Shown piece by piece: positions 1 to 7,566 of a stretch of 13,522 bases of DNA. The stretch is taken from positions 1-13,522 of the forward strand of contig DGVT01000055.1 in NCBI GenBank assembly GCA_002395965.1, written 5' to 3'. Within the stretch, counting starts at the first letter, position 1, and each line of letters begins with the position of its first letter. The position numbers and the translations under genes are program-made. The DNA comes from Porphyromonadaceae bacterium UBA4277. Lineage in GTDB: Bacteria; Bacteroidota; Bacteroidia; Bacteroidales; Muribaculaceae. The notes under the pieces are model-generated. The model saw only the letters and a list, made by a program, of their open reading frames with translations, searched no databases and was not told the origin of the DNA.

Positions 1-380
1 TTGTTTGGGTTGCAGAGCCAGCACAAGGCAGCATCGTCGCACTCTTTGTAGCCGAACACTCGGCATGCGTCTTCATATTCGCTAAATGTGGGTGTCATCA
101 CCTTGCAGGTGCCCAGGTGGCGATAGGCTTGGGCAATAAGGTAAATAGCATCGACCGCACCACTGGTCACGAGCACCTCTTCGGACTTGATTCCACACTC
201 GTGGGCTATCATCCGCTCAAGCGATGTTGCCGACGGCTCGGGATAGCTGCTTACCACCTGCATGCATGTGCTCAGGTGCGAATAAAGTGCGCTCAAGTCG
301 GTTCCAGTATAAATGTTGGAACTGAAGTTCATCTTAATACCGCTGTATTGATACAGGTCGTCGCCGTGTCCTTTAATCAT
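1..380 (-). CDS. cobD: Threonine-phosphate decarboxylase CobD, N-terminal part (runs off the left edge)
   Basis: PLP-dependent class I/II aminotransferase-fold enzyme that decarboxylates L-threonine O-3-phosphate to (R)-1-amino-2-propanol O-2-phosphate, the arm CbiB attaches to adenosylcobyric acid. The 126 visible residues start MIKGHGDDLYQY. They include the family's N-terminal FSSN stretch, a YPEPSATSLE segment matching the YPDP region, TSGAVDAIYLIAQAY (the usual GNGA.ELI region) and TPTFSEYEDACRVFG. The frame breaks off in LCNPN, just before the expected NPNNPTG motif, so the PLP lysine lies outside the window. The ATG at 380-378 overlaps the end of cbiP by 8 bases, which suggests translational coupling. 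A general histidinol-phosphate-type aminotransferase is the alternative, but the HG start and the position after cbiP favour CobD. The name follows the Salmonella convention; in Pseudomonas nomenclature CobD means the CbiB synthase. Confidence -1.
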   Translation of the reverse strand, partial: MIKGHGDDLYQYSGIKMNFSSNIYTGTDLSALYSHLSTCMQVVSSYPEPSATSLERMIAHECGIKSEEVLVTSGAVDAIYLIAQAYRHLGTCKVMTPTFSEYEDACRVFGYKECDDAALCWLCNPN

Positions 381-1860
381 CGCTTGTGAGAATTTTATAT
401 ATTTGTTCCATATCGACGTACTGCCGCACATGGGCTGCAAGCCGGTCGTATTGCCGCTCTTTGAATTCTTGATAGTTAAAACTGCTGGACGCCTTGCTCA
501 ACTTATCGTCAAACGGCCGTAAGAGATAATCGACAAATGGTGCATTGTCGAGGATACCATGCACATAGGTGCCCATGCATTTGCCGTCGACCACATAACC
601 ATCGTCGCGGCCATCGCCAAGATGCAGCAGTGGCGAAGGCTTGGCATCGCCATAAGGAATGGTTTCGCCCTGATGTATCTCGTAGCCCTGGCCATATTGA
701 CAATTGATCTGACGGGTTTGTTTCTCCTCGGTAATTGTTGTGCTTGTGGGCAAAAGTCCCAGACCGGGCAGGCGCTCTATGTCGCCTTCAATGTGATTGG
801 GGTCAAGCACCTCAATGCCCATCATCTGATAGCCACCGCAGATGCCAAGCACCGAAGCACCCTCGCGATGAGCCCGCATTATGGCCTGGGCACATCCGTT
901 GCGGCGCAGCTCGTAAAGGTCATGCAAGGTAGATTTGGTGCCAGGCAGAATGATGATGTCGGCATTCTTGATGTCCTCGGTGTTATTGGTGTAGAACAAG
1001 TGCACCCGTGGGTCGCGTTCAAGGGCATCGAAGTCGGTATAGTTTGACAAGTGCCTGAGCATGACAACTGCCACATTCACTTTGCCTTGTTGCAGCTGCA
1101 TTGATTTGCGAGCGAGCGCCACGCTGTCTTCTTCTTCGATGTAAATATCTTTGAAATAAGGGATTACACCCAGAACCGGCACACCACAGATGTCTTCAAG
1201 CATCTTCCTGCCGTCGTCAAAGAGCCTCATGTCGCCACGGAACTTGTTGATGATAATGCCTTTGATGAGCCGGCGGTCTTCGGGAGTCTGCAACGCTATA
1301 CTGCCATAGACCGAGGCAAACACACCCCCACGGTCGATGTCGCCCACAAGAATCACATCGGCATGGGCATGCCGGGCCATGGGAAGGTTAACGAGGTCGG
1401 TGTCACGCAGATTGATTTCGGACACACTGCCGGCTCCTTCCATCACAATAGGGTTATAGCGCGATGCCAGGCGGTCGAAGGCGGCATTGACCTCGGCGCG
1501 GAAATCAATGTCAGAAGTGCCTCGGCGCCAATAGTCGTAGGCATTTTTGTTGCCGATGGGTTTGCCGTGGAGCACCACTTGCGAAGTGTGGTCGCTCTGT
1601 GGCTTGAGCAGCAACGGGTTCATATCGGTGTGGCAAGGTATGCCCGCGGCTTCGGCCTGAACAGCCTGAGCGCGGCCTATCTCAAGCCCTTCGGGGGTGG
1701 CAAATGAGTTGAGAGCCATATTTTGGGCCTTGAAAGGTGCCGGATTATAGCCGTCTTGCTTGAAGATGCGGCAAAAGGCAGCAGCCACCACGCTCTTGCC
1801 TACATCGCTGCCTGTGCCCACCATCATGAGTGGATGTAATGGTTTCTTATCGTTGCTCAT
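373..1860 (-). CDS. cbiP: Cobyric acid synthase CbiP/CobQ
   Basis: Glutamine-dependent amidotransferase that amidates carboxylates b, d, e and g of adenosylcobyrinic acid a,c-diamide to give adenosylcobyric acid, using ATP and glutamine in the cytoplasm. The product is 495 residues, a normal length. The N-terminal synthetase domain has the P-loop-like GTGSDVGKS at residues 15-23, FKAQNMALNSF at 43-53, the conserved MNPLLLKP at 80-87, and VMEGAGS at 139-145. The C-terminal glutaminase domain has LGICGGYQMMG at 338-348, with predicted nucleophile Cys341, then GYEIHQG at 392-398 and GTYVHG at 430-435 with catalytic His434. The frame is open upstream to 1956. I chose ATG 1860-1858 because it gives the normal distance to the P-loop and forms an ATGA overlap with the preceding adenosyltransferase gene. 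The last 8 bases overlap the cobD start. Confidence -1.
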   Translation of the reverse strand: MSNDKKPLHPLMMVGTGSDVGKSVVAAAFCRIFKQDGYNPAPFKAQNMALNSFATPEGLEIGRAQAVQAEAAGIPCHTDMNPLLLKPQSDHTSQVVLHGKPIGNKNAYDYWRRGTSDIDFRAEVNAAFDRLASRYNPIVMEGAGSVSEINLRDTDLVNLPMARHAHADVILVGDIDRGGVFASVYGSIALQTPEDRRLIKGIIINKFRGDMRLFDDGRKMLEDICGVPVLGVIPYFKDIYIEEEDSVALARKSMQLQQGKVNVAVVMLRHLSNYTDFDALERDPRVHLFYTNNTEDIKNADIIILPGTKSTLHDLYELRRNGCAQAIMRAHREGASVLGICGGYQMMGIEVLDPNHIEGDIERLPGLGLLPTSTTITEEKQTRQINCQYGQGYEIHQGETIPYGDAKPSPLLHLGDGRDDGYVVDGKCMGTYVHGILDNAPFVDYLLRPFDDKLSKASSSFNYQEFKERQYDRLAAHVRQYVDMEQIYKILTSDD

Positions 1861-2357
1861 TCTTTTTCGTTGGCTAATACAAACAGATAGTCCGACAGTC
1901 GGTTCATCATCACGAGTATCGATTCTTCGACTGGATACTGACGATTCAAAGCCCACAAGGTGCGCTCCACGGTGCGGGTTTGCGTGCGGGCCAGATGGAT
2001 GAATGCGGCAAGAGTTGACCCGCCGCCTGGAATCACAAAGCCACCTTTGTAGTCGGCCTTGCCAATGGCGTCTTCCAATTGCTGCGACAAATCGGCAGCG
2101 TGCAACTCGCGGGGATTGAGGCTGCCCTCAGGGGTGGCGATATGGCTCATGACCACCATCAGTTCGCGCTGAACGGCATGGATGAGTTGAGCGTTAGTCT
2201 CATCATCCTCAAGCATTGAGCGCACAATGCCCAAGTGGGCATTCAACTGGTCAATGAGCCCGTTGGCACTAATGCGAGGGTCGTCTTTGGCAACTCTCAC
2301 GCCATCGCGCAGGCTGGTGGTGCCGTTATCTCCTGTTTTAGTGAATATCTGTTTCAT
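1857..2357 (-). CDS. pduO: PduO-type ATP:cob(I)alamin / cob(I)yrinic acid a,c-diamide adenosyltransferase
   Basis: Transfers the 5'-deoxyadenosyl group of ATP to a Co(I) corrinoid, forming the cobalt-carbon bond. The 166-residue length and all-helical look match the PduO/MMAB family, not the P-loop CobA/BtuR family. The N-terminal ATP-binding stretch TKTGDNGTTSL lies at residues 6-16. The usual DELN motif reads DQLN (Asp36 kept, Glu replaced by Gln). FVIPGG lies at 107-112. The helix usually carrying a CRRAER-like signature reads ARTQTRTVER at 123-132, keeping Arg128, Glu131 and Arg132. The end, MNRLSDYLFVLA at 151-162, is typical. The gene overlaps both cbiA (upstream) and cbiP (downstream) by ATGA. 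Sitting between the a,c-diamide synthase and cobyric acid synthase fits adenosylation of the a,c-diamide before further amidation. The family is confident; the exact in vivo substrate is inferred from position. Confidence -1.
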   Translation of the reverse strand: MKQIFTKTGDNGTTSLRDGVRVAKDDPRISANGLIDQLNAHLGIVRSMLEDDETNAQLIHAVQRELMVVMSHIATPEGSLNPRELHAADLSQQLEDAIGKADYKGGFVIPGGGSTLAAFIHLARTQTRTVERTLWALNRQYPVEESILVMMNRLSDYLFVLANEKE

Positions 2358-3613
2358 GTTATGTTGTAGAGGTGGGTGTAACTTGCAAACACATTCTTGT
2401 AACGGATGATTGGCGTTGGCACAGGTTCGCCTTTGGCGTTAAACACTTGTGCCGCCGATCGTGGCGCTTCGCCCAGAAATTGGGTGTAATGGAACTCGTG
2501 GCCGCGATACTCCTTGCCGTCGAGCACGAAGCGACGATAGCCGAGCGATAGTTTGCGGTCGGTCATACGGGCGGTAATCGCGTAAGGAAGCACACCGCAC
2601 ATGGGAAACTCGCCATCATCAGTGACAATCTTGTCGCACAGATACATCATGCCACCACACTCGGCCACGATGCGTCCGCCACGGTCGGCATAGTCCTTGA
2701 TTGCACGGCGCGTTTCCTCGGCGTTGACAAGCGCCTCGAGATGCTTCTCAGGGTAACCGCCGGGCAAGTAGAGCAGCGCCACGTCGTCAAGGCATGGAAC
2801 ATCGGTCTCGGGGTCGAAAAACGCCACATTATCAAGTGAGTCAATATTCTCTTGATAGATAAATGAAAACGACTCTGCATTGCGGGCAATCAGCGTTCGC
2901 TGAGTGGTGTGATTCTCATTACATTCTGCATTATTAATTCTGCATTGTGCGTTATGCATAGTAATTTCTAAAAACCGTTGCCACCTCACGTTCTGTTCAA
3001 GCAGCTCAACCAACCGTTCATTTTCGGGTGTCCTACTGAAATCCAGCCCCAAGTAGCGCGATCCTTGCTCAAGCGCGGCATCCTTAGGAAGATAGCCGAA
3101 ACACTCAATGTTGAGGTCGTTGCACACCTGCTGGAGCATGGCGAAATGGCGCGCCGACCCCACGCGGTTGAATATCACACCGGCAATGTGCACATCATCG
3201 CGGAAATTCACAAAGCCTGAAATAAGCGCCGCCATTGAATAAGCTGCCGACTTGGCATCAACCACGAGCACTATAGGCAAGCCAAGCACACGGGCAACCT
3301 CGGCCGACGAGCCAGCGTCGCGGTCATAACCGTCGAAGAGCCCCATCATGCCCTCAACCACGCACACATCGGCAGCAGAGCCATAGCGGCCGTACAGCTC
3401 ACGCACATGCTCGTCAGAAGCCATGAAAGTGTCGAGATTAATGCTTGGACGGCCACACACTGCCGCATGAAACTTGGTGTCGATATAGTCGGGGCCGCAC
3501 TTAAACGGCTGGACCTTATAGCCTTTTGCTGTGAAAAGTGACATTAGTCCACGGGCAATAGTCGTCTTGCCTGAACCACTTGTTGGTGCCGCTATGAGAA
3601 AACCTTTAGCCAT
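2354..3613 (-). CDS. cbiA: Cobyrinic acid a,c-diamide synthase CbiA/CobB, with a repeat-derived linker insertion
   Basis: Amidates carboxylates a and c of (cobalt-containing) cobyrinic acid using ATP and glutamine. The product is 419 residues. The N-terminal CbiA domain has TSGSGKTT at 11-18, FKCGPDYID at 37-45, SINLD at 57-61 and VVEGMMGLFDG at 85-95. The C-terminal glutaminase domain begins near ARNAESFSFIYQENID at 243-258, followed by YLPGGYPE at 282-289, AECGGMMYL at 317-325 with predicted nucleophile Cys319, GHEFHYT at 371-377 and SYTHLY at 411-416 with His414. Between the domains, residues 219-240 form a Cys/Asn/His-rich stretch encoded by degenerate 7-base repeats (see the repeat feature). 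It sits in the linker and leaves both active sites intact, so I expect a functional enzyme. There is a 30-base gap after cobT and an ATGA overlap with the adenosyltransferase gene. Confidence -1.
   Translation of the reverse strand: MAKGFLIAAPTSGSGKTTIARGLMSLFTAKGYKVQPFKCGPDYIDTKFHAAVCGRPSINLDTFMASDEHVRELYGRYGSAADVCVVEGMMGLFDGYDRDAGSSAEVARVLGLPIVLVVDAKSAAYSMAALISGFVNFRDDVHIAGVIFNRVGSARHFAMLQQVCNDLNIECFGYLPKDAALEQGSRYLGLDFSRTPENERLVELLEQNVRWQRFLEITMHNAQCRINNAECNENHTTQRTLIARNAESFSFIYQENIDSLDNVAFFDPETDVPCLDDVALLYLPGGYPEKHLEALVNAEETRRAIKDYADRGGRIVAECGGMMYLCDKIVTDDGEFPMCGVLPYAITARMTDRKLSLGYRRFVLDGKEYRGHEFHYTQFLGEAPRSAAQVFNAKGEPVPTPIIRYKNVFASYTHLYNIT
2922..2959. repeat. Degenerate heptanucleotide tandem repeat inside cbiA
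   Basis: On the plus strand, five 7-base units run head to tail: CATTCTG (2922), CATTATT (2929), AATTCTG (2936), CATTGTG (2943) and CGTTATG (2950), followed by a partial CAT (2957-2959). The consensus is CATTNTG, or CANAATG on the coding strand. The tract is clearly more AT-rich than the surrounding gene. Three units make 21 bases, so the frame is preserved and the protein shows a 7-residue echo, MHNAQCR then INNAECN (CbiA residues 219-232). Similar heptameric short tandem repeats are known in cyanobacteria and appear in some Bacteroidetes. That it is an insertion relative to other CbiA proteins is inferred from its position in a variable linker. Confidence -1.
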
Positions 3614-3643
3614 TTGTCGTACATATATTTCCAGACGTGAAAA

Positions 3644-4687
3644 TTAGAAATACTTGGTGATTTTCGCCGTGTCGAAGTTGTTCATTTCGTTAATCATTCG
3701 CACGGCTGAGTCGATGATGGGGAATGCGCACAGTGCGCCCGTGCCCTCGCCCAGGCGCAGGCCTAAGTTGAGCAGGGGCTTCGCACCCACAATGTCAAGC
3801 ATCCTTCGATGCCCACTCTCGTCGCCACAATGGGTAAAAATCATATAGTCCTGTGCGGCAGGATATAGACGAATGGCGGCGATGGCACATGCCGTCATGA
3901 TGAAGCCGTCGACAAGAACTATCATTCCTTGCTCGGCAGCGCGCAGCATGGCCCCAATTGCCGCCACCATCTCAAAGCCGCCAAAGTAGCGGATGGCGTT
4001 CTCGTCGCTTGGCACCATAGTTTCGTTGTACTGCTTTAATGCCGCATTGAGAACCTGGCGCTTGTGCTCGATGCCAGGATTACTGAGTCCAGCTCCGGCA
4101 CCGATGCACTCGTCGAGTGGGATATCGCCGAAAAGACTCATCCAGATGCTTGATGGTGAAGTGTTGGCAATACCCATCTCCCCAACCGACAGAATTTGGC
4201 ATCCCTTTTTCGCGCAGTCGTCCACCAGCTCGCATCCTACCTCGATGGTGCGGTTGAACTGCTCTTCGCTCATAGCGGGCTCATGCAGGAAATTGCGAGT
4301 GCCACGGGCAATCTTGCGGTTGATGACACCTTCAACTTTGCTCAAATCATAATCAACGCCCACATCGACAATGCTCAAGTCAAAGCCATGCTGGCGACAA
4401 AACATGTTCACGCCACCGCCGCCATGCGTGAAATTGATCATCTGTTGCCATGTCACCTCGCGTGGCGACACACTCACGCCCTCGCGCTCAATGCCATGAT
4501 CACCTCCAAGCAGCAAGTGGCAGGGGTGGTTGAGGCTGGGCGACAAGGTGTGCTGAATCATGCACACTTGCATGGCCAGTTCTTCTAATCGCCCAAGCGA
4601 GCCTTTAGGCTTGTTCAGGTGGTCGATTTTCTGTTGAATACTGTTGGCAATTGATTTGTCGGTGGGGTGTATATTGAACTGTTTCAT
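3644..4687 (-). CDS. cobT: Nicotinate-nucleotide:dimethylbenzimidazole phosphoribosyltransferase CobT
   Basis: Activates the lower-ligand base by transferring the phosphoribosyl group of nicotinate mononucleotide to it, giving an alpha-ribotide (alpha-ribazole phosphate when the base is dimethylbenzimidazole). The product is 347 residues, close to the usual length. Motifs in family order are LNKPKGSLGRLEELA at 24-38, GGDHGIEREGVS at 61-72, INFTHGGGGVN at 84-94, ARGTRNF at 127-133, SVGEMGIANT at 167-176, YFGGFEM at 234-240, LVDGFI at 258-263 and LGLRLGEGTGA at 308-318. Glu314 corresponds to the proposed catalytic base Glu317 of the Salmonella enzyme. The start overlaps the cobU stop by ATGA. 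The base used cannot be read from the sequence, since family members accept several benzimidazoles and purines and no DMB-synthesis gene lies in the window. Confidence -1.
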   Translation of the reverse strand: MKQFNIHPTDKSIANSIQQKIDHLNKPKGSLGRLEELAMQVCMIQHTLSPSLNHPCHLLLGGDHGIEREGVSVSPREVTWQQMINFTHGGGGVNMFCRQHGFDLSIVDVGVDYDLSKVEGVINRKIARGTRNFLHEPAMSEEQFNRTIEVGCELVDDCAKKGCQILSVGEMGIANTSPSSIWMSLFGDIPLDECIGAGAGLSNPGIEHKRQVLNAALKQYNETMVPSDENAIRYFGGFEMVAAIGAMLRAAEQGMIVLVDGFIMTACAIAAIRLYPAAQDYMIFTHCGDESGHRRMLDIVGAKPLLNLGLRLGEGTGALCAFPIIDSAVRMINEMNNFDTAKITKYF

Positions 4688-5190
4688 TTGATTTTTACTG
4701 CTATTCCTGATACCATTAGAATTACTTCGTCGGCACGACTGGCAATGTACTGGTTCATCCAGCCTTCGAGGTCGGTGAACTGGCGCTGCACAGCATTGTC
4801 GCTCACGCCGCCACTGCCAATCTCGTTGGTAACGAAGATGTAGGTGGCGTCATTCTTCGTGAAACGCTCAAATTCTTCCTTGACAGCCATGAGCGTTTCA
4901 TCGACGTTATTATTCTCGAAGAAAAAATTGGTGAGCCACAATGTTACACAATCGATCACGGCCACGCGACCAGTGAGGTCGTGACGGCTGAGGAATTTCT
5001 CCTCCTCGATGTTGGTCCATTGCGGTCCACGACGTTCCTGATGCCGCTTCACCCGTTCACGGAACTCCTCGTCCCAGATGTGGGCTGTGGCCACATATAC
5101 AGGGTTGTCCGAGAGACTCAGGGCCAGTTCTTCGGCTTTCTTGCTCTTGCCCGAGCGCTGGCCGCCTGTTATCAAAATAATCCTGTTCAT
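4684..5190 (-). CDS. cobU: Bifunctional adenosylcobinamide kinase / adenosylcobinamide-phosphate guanylyltransferase CobU
   Basis: Phosphorylates adenosylcobinamide and converts adenosylcobinamide-phosphate to adenosylcobinamide-GDP, the activated acceptor used by CobS. The product is 168 residues. It has the P-loop GGQRSGKSK at 9-17, followed by YVATAHIWDEEFRERV at 32-47 and RHQERRGPQW at 49-58. His50 is in the position of the guanylylated histidine of Salmonella CobU. Further family signatures are the VIDCVTLWLTN segment, VTNEIGSGGVSDN and ADEVILMVSGI near the C-terminus. The gene starts one base after the cobC stop and overlaps cobT by ATGA. Together with cobS, cobC and cobT it forms a complete nucleotide-loop assembly set. 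The kinase activity would also allow use of imported cobinamide, which suits the uptake genes upstream. Confidence -1.
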   Translation of the reverse strand: MNRIILITGGQRSGKSKKAEELALSLSDNPVYVATAHIWDEEFRERVKRHQERRGPQWTNIEEEKFLSRHDLTGRVAVIDCVTLWLTNFFFENNNVDETLMAVKEEFERFTKNDATYIFVTNEIGSGGVSDNAVQRQFTDLEGWMNQYIASRADEVILMVSGIAVKIK

Positions 5191-5191
5191 T

Positions 5192-5722
5192 TCAAATCGT
5201 TATTTTTAAGATACCACCAAAAGGCACCAAGTTGTCCCAGGCATGCTCTTCGGTGTAAAGCCCGGCATAAAGCCCTGCGCTGACAAGAACACCACCATGC
5301 GCAAAAATCACGACGCTTTGAAAGTCTTGAGATTTCAATTCATCGAGAAAACTTGCCACGCGCTGATAAAGCTGTGGAAAGCCCTCGCCGCCAGTGGTAG
5401 GCTGGTGCATATAGTCGGCATACCATTCCTTAATGCGTGGGTCTTGTATTTCTTCATAGCGCTGCATTTCCCATTCGCCCATGTTCATCTCCATGAGGCG
5501 GTTGTCGCACAAAGCATCGGCATAACCGCAGAATGCAGCCAATTTGCGGGCCCGCGACAGAGGTGAAGAATAAGCCTTATCAAAGGGCATGAATTGCTGT
5601 AATTCGTTGAATGTAACTTGAGCTTCCTGCTCAAAAGTGTCACAAACGGGAACATCGGTATGTCCATAGCATGTGCCGCTGGGAACTTGAACGCTGGTAT
5701 GTCTTACTAGTATAACTTCCAT
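5192..5722 (-). CDS. cobC: Alpha-ribazole phosphatase CobC (histidine phosphatase family)
   Basis: A phosphoglycerate-mutase-like phosphatase that most likely removes the 5'-phosphate of alpha-ribazole phosphate or of the cobalamin 5'-phosphate made by CobS. The product is 176 residues, slightly short for the family. The RHG-type motif reads LVRHTSV at residues 5-11, with phosphohistidine His8 and Arg7. CYGHTDVPV at 18-26 is typical of CobC. SSPLSRA at 52-58 supplies Arg57, MNMGEWE at 79-85 supplies the acidic residue Glu83, and FAHGGV at 140-145 supplies the second histidine, His142. One base separates it from cobS upstream and from cobU downstream. The histidine phosphatase superfamily is broad, so the substrate is assigned mainly from the CYGHTD motif and the operon. 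Confidence -1.
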   Translation of the reverse strand: MEVILVRHTSVQVPSGTCYGHTDVPVCDTFEQEAQVTFNELQQFMPFDKAYSSPLSRARKLAAFCGYADALCDNRLMEMNMGEWEMQRYEEIQDPRIKEWYADYMHQPTTGGEGFPQLYQRVASFLDELKSQDFQSVVIFAHGGVLVSAGLYAGLYTEEHAWDNLVPFGGILKITI

Positions 5723-5723
5723 A

Positions 5724-6521
5724 TTATTTTGTAAATAACAATGCGCTTATAGTCAAATAAATCGACAACTCCACCAGCAGGCACACAGCACCACAGCAAT
5801 CGCCGGTGTAGCCGCCAATCTTGCGCTTGATGAGAATATATAGAAAACTCATCACGATGCACGGTACTGCAACCACGACATACCACCGAATACCTGTTAT
5901 CCAAAGCATTAGCAACATGGGCAACAACCCTTGCAATACCAGGCCTATTGTAGCCGGAACGCTTATTTTGCGGTACACGGTTTTGTTCTTGGCTTCTTCT
6001 TCGTTTCGCGCATAAGGCAACATGGTCACCAGCGAGCATGACACCAACTTGGCAAATGGGTCGGCAGCCAGCACAGCCAGCGCCGCTATGCGGGGCGGCA
6101 TACAGCAGAGCATGGCTCCGAGCAACAGAATATACAGTATCAGCCCGATTACCCCATAGGTGCCGATGTGCGAGTCCTTCATGATGGCGAGAATGCGGTC
6201 GCGGTCGGTGCCACCACCAAAGCCGTCGAAGAAATCGGCAAGTCCGTCCTCATGCAAGGCTCCGGTCACGAGCAAGCGTATCGCAATCGCTATCACCACA
6301 GCCACAGGCCAGGGAAAAACCATGCTGCCTAAATATAGGGCAGCAGCCATGATGCCTCCCGTGAGCCAGCCTGCAAAAGGCCAACACTCCACCACAGCCT
6401 TGTAGCTGGACTGTGGTGGCTGATAAATGCGCCAAAACGGCAAGCGTGTGAAGAAAATCAACGCTGCCCACAAGTTTTGATACCATCGAGAAGAATGCTT
6501 GTCGTTTTCCATAGCCATCAT
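5724..6521 (-). CDS. cobS: Adenosylcobinamide-GDP ribazoletransferase CobS (cobalamin synthase)
   Basis: Integral membrane enzyme that joins adenosylcobinamide-GDP to alpha-ribazole or its phosphate, the last assembly step. From the chosen start it has 265 residues with several hydrophobic segments. Conserved polar motifs are GALHEDGLADFFDGFGG at 87-103, ILAIMKDSHIGTYG at 110-123 and GGYTGDCCGA at 236-245, all diagnostic of CobS. The frame is open to an ATG at 6575, but that would overlap btuC by about 40 bases. Three ATGs at 6521, 6518 and 6512 follow the btuC stop and place the conserved NLWAALIFFTRLP segment near the N-terminus. I use 6521, and the choice among the three is uncertain. Its stop is one base before the cobC start. 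Confidence -1.
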   Translation of the reverse strand: MMAMENDKHSSRWYQNLWAALIFFTRLPFWRIYQPPQSSYKAVVECWPFAGWLTGGIMAAALYLGSMVFPWPVAVVIAIAIRLLVTGALHEDGLADFFDGFGGGTDRDRILAIMKDSHIGTYGVIGLILYILLLGAMLCCMPPRIAALAVLAADPFAKLVSCSLVTMLPYARNEEEAKNKTVYRKISVPATIGLVLQGLLPMLLMLWITGIRWYVVVAVPCIVMSFLYILIKRKIGGYTGDCCGAVCLLVELSIYLTISALLFTK

Positions 6522-6534
6522 TCTTATAGAAAAA

Positions 6535-7566
6535 TCACTCGAAATTTGTCTTGTGCCGGCGGAAGAGCACTGCAATGATTATGGGTGCTCCAATCAGTGC
6601 CGTAACGCTGTTGACAGGCATCGCGCCCTCAAAGCCTGGAGCGCGGGCAATGATGTTGCATACCAGAGCCAGCAAAGCGCCGCAGAGCGCCGTTGCCGGA
6701 AGCAACCGCCAGTGGTCGCTGGTGCGAAAAAGACCTCGTGCCAAATGTGGAACCGCCATACCGATGAACATGATGGGACCACAATAGGCTGTCACGACAG
6801 CAACTAAGGTGCCCGAACACAAAATGATGTAGGTGCGCATGCGCTTAACATCCAAACCGAGGTTGGCAGCATAGCGGTCGCCCAGCAGCATGGCATTGAG
6901 TGGCTTGGCAAAAAGGAAACTCAGCGGCGTGAGAATACACATGATTACGACAAACAGTATCATGTGGTTACCCGAAACGCGAGAGAAAGAACCTAAGCCC
7001 CAAACGACAAATGCCTTCACATCTTCCTCGGGACTGAGAAACTTCATCACGCCAATGATTGCCGTGGCCAGATAGCCAATCATCACACCAATTATAAGCA
7101 ATGTAACATTACCTTTCACCACTCCCGAAATCCACACGATGAGCATCATCACGGCAACGGCTCCAATGATAGCAGCCATTGTTACCGCTGCGTCGCCCAG
7201 ATAGCCCAGCGTGCTCAAAGCCACGCCACCTATCTGTCCTGACAGAAGAATCACAAATGCCACTCCCAAGCTGGCACCATTGGAAATACCCAAAATCGAA
7301 GGACCAGCAAGTGGGTTGTGGAAGATGGTCTGCATCATCAGTCCGCTTACAGCAAGTCCTGCGCCGGCTGCAATAGCTGTGAGCACCTGAGGCAGGCGTG
7401 AACTCAAAATGATGTTGGTCCAGATTTCCGACTCACTCCCTTGTCCCATCAATATGCTGCAAATGCTGCTCACCGGAATTTTTATGGTTCCAATGAACAG
7501 GTTGACAATCACCATGACGATGATTCCAACGATGAGAGCAAGCATCAAGGGTAGGGTGCGTTTCAT
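6535..7566 (-). CDS. btuC: BtuC-like ABC transporter permease (FecCD family), probably corrinoid uptake
   Basis: Inner-membrane permease of a type II ABC importer, 343 residues and strongly hydrophobic throughout, in line with the roughly ten membrane helices of the FecCD/BtuC family. Family signatures include SRLPQVLTAIAAGAGLAVSG at 55-74, HNPLAGPSILGISNGASLG at 83-101, GPIMFIGMAVPHLARGLF in the cytoplasmic coupling region, and a C-terminal MPVNSVTALIGAP. FecCD permeases also carry haem and ferric siderophores, so corrinoid specificity rests on the position inside a B12 operon. The gene overlaps the binding-protein gene by ATGA and is followed by cobS after 13 bases. The ATPase subunit usually encoded beside such a permease is not present here. 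Confidence -1.
   Translation of the reverse strand: MKRTLPLMLALIVGIIVMVIVNLFIGTIKIPVSSICSILMGQGSESEIWTNIILSSRLPQVLTAIAAGAGLAVSGLMMQTIFHNPLAGPSILGISNGASLGVAFVILLSGQIGGVALSTLGYLGDAAVTMAAIIGAVAVMMLIVWISGVVKGNVTLLIIGVMIGYLATAIIGVMKFLSPEEDVKAFVVWGLGSFSRVSGNHMILFVVIMCILTPLSFLFAKPLNAMLLGDRYAANLGLDVKRMRTYIILCSGTLVAVVTAYCGPIMFIGMAVPHLARGLFRTSDHWRLLPATALCGALLALVCNIIARAPGFEGAMPVNSVTALIGAPIIIAVLFRRHKTNFE

Noticed and set aside
117..389. A 90-codon plus-strand frame at the left edge as a possible small gene
   Set aside because: The minus strand of the same stretch encodes the N-terminus of CobD with clear family motifs, which explains the region better.
1861..1956. N-terminal extension of cbiP by 32 residues
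   Set aside because: It would overlap the adenosyltransferase gene by about 100 bases and puts an unusual leader before the P-loop; the ATGA-coupled start at 1860 gives the normal family length.
6522..6575. Longer cobS start at 6575
   Set aside because: It overlaps the end of the permease gene by about 40 bases, and the extra residues look unlike a CobS N-terminus. Start codons just after the permease stop are more plausible.
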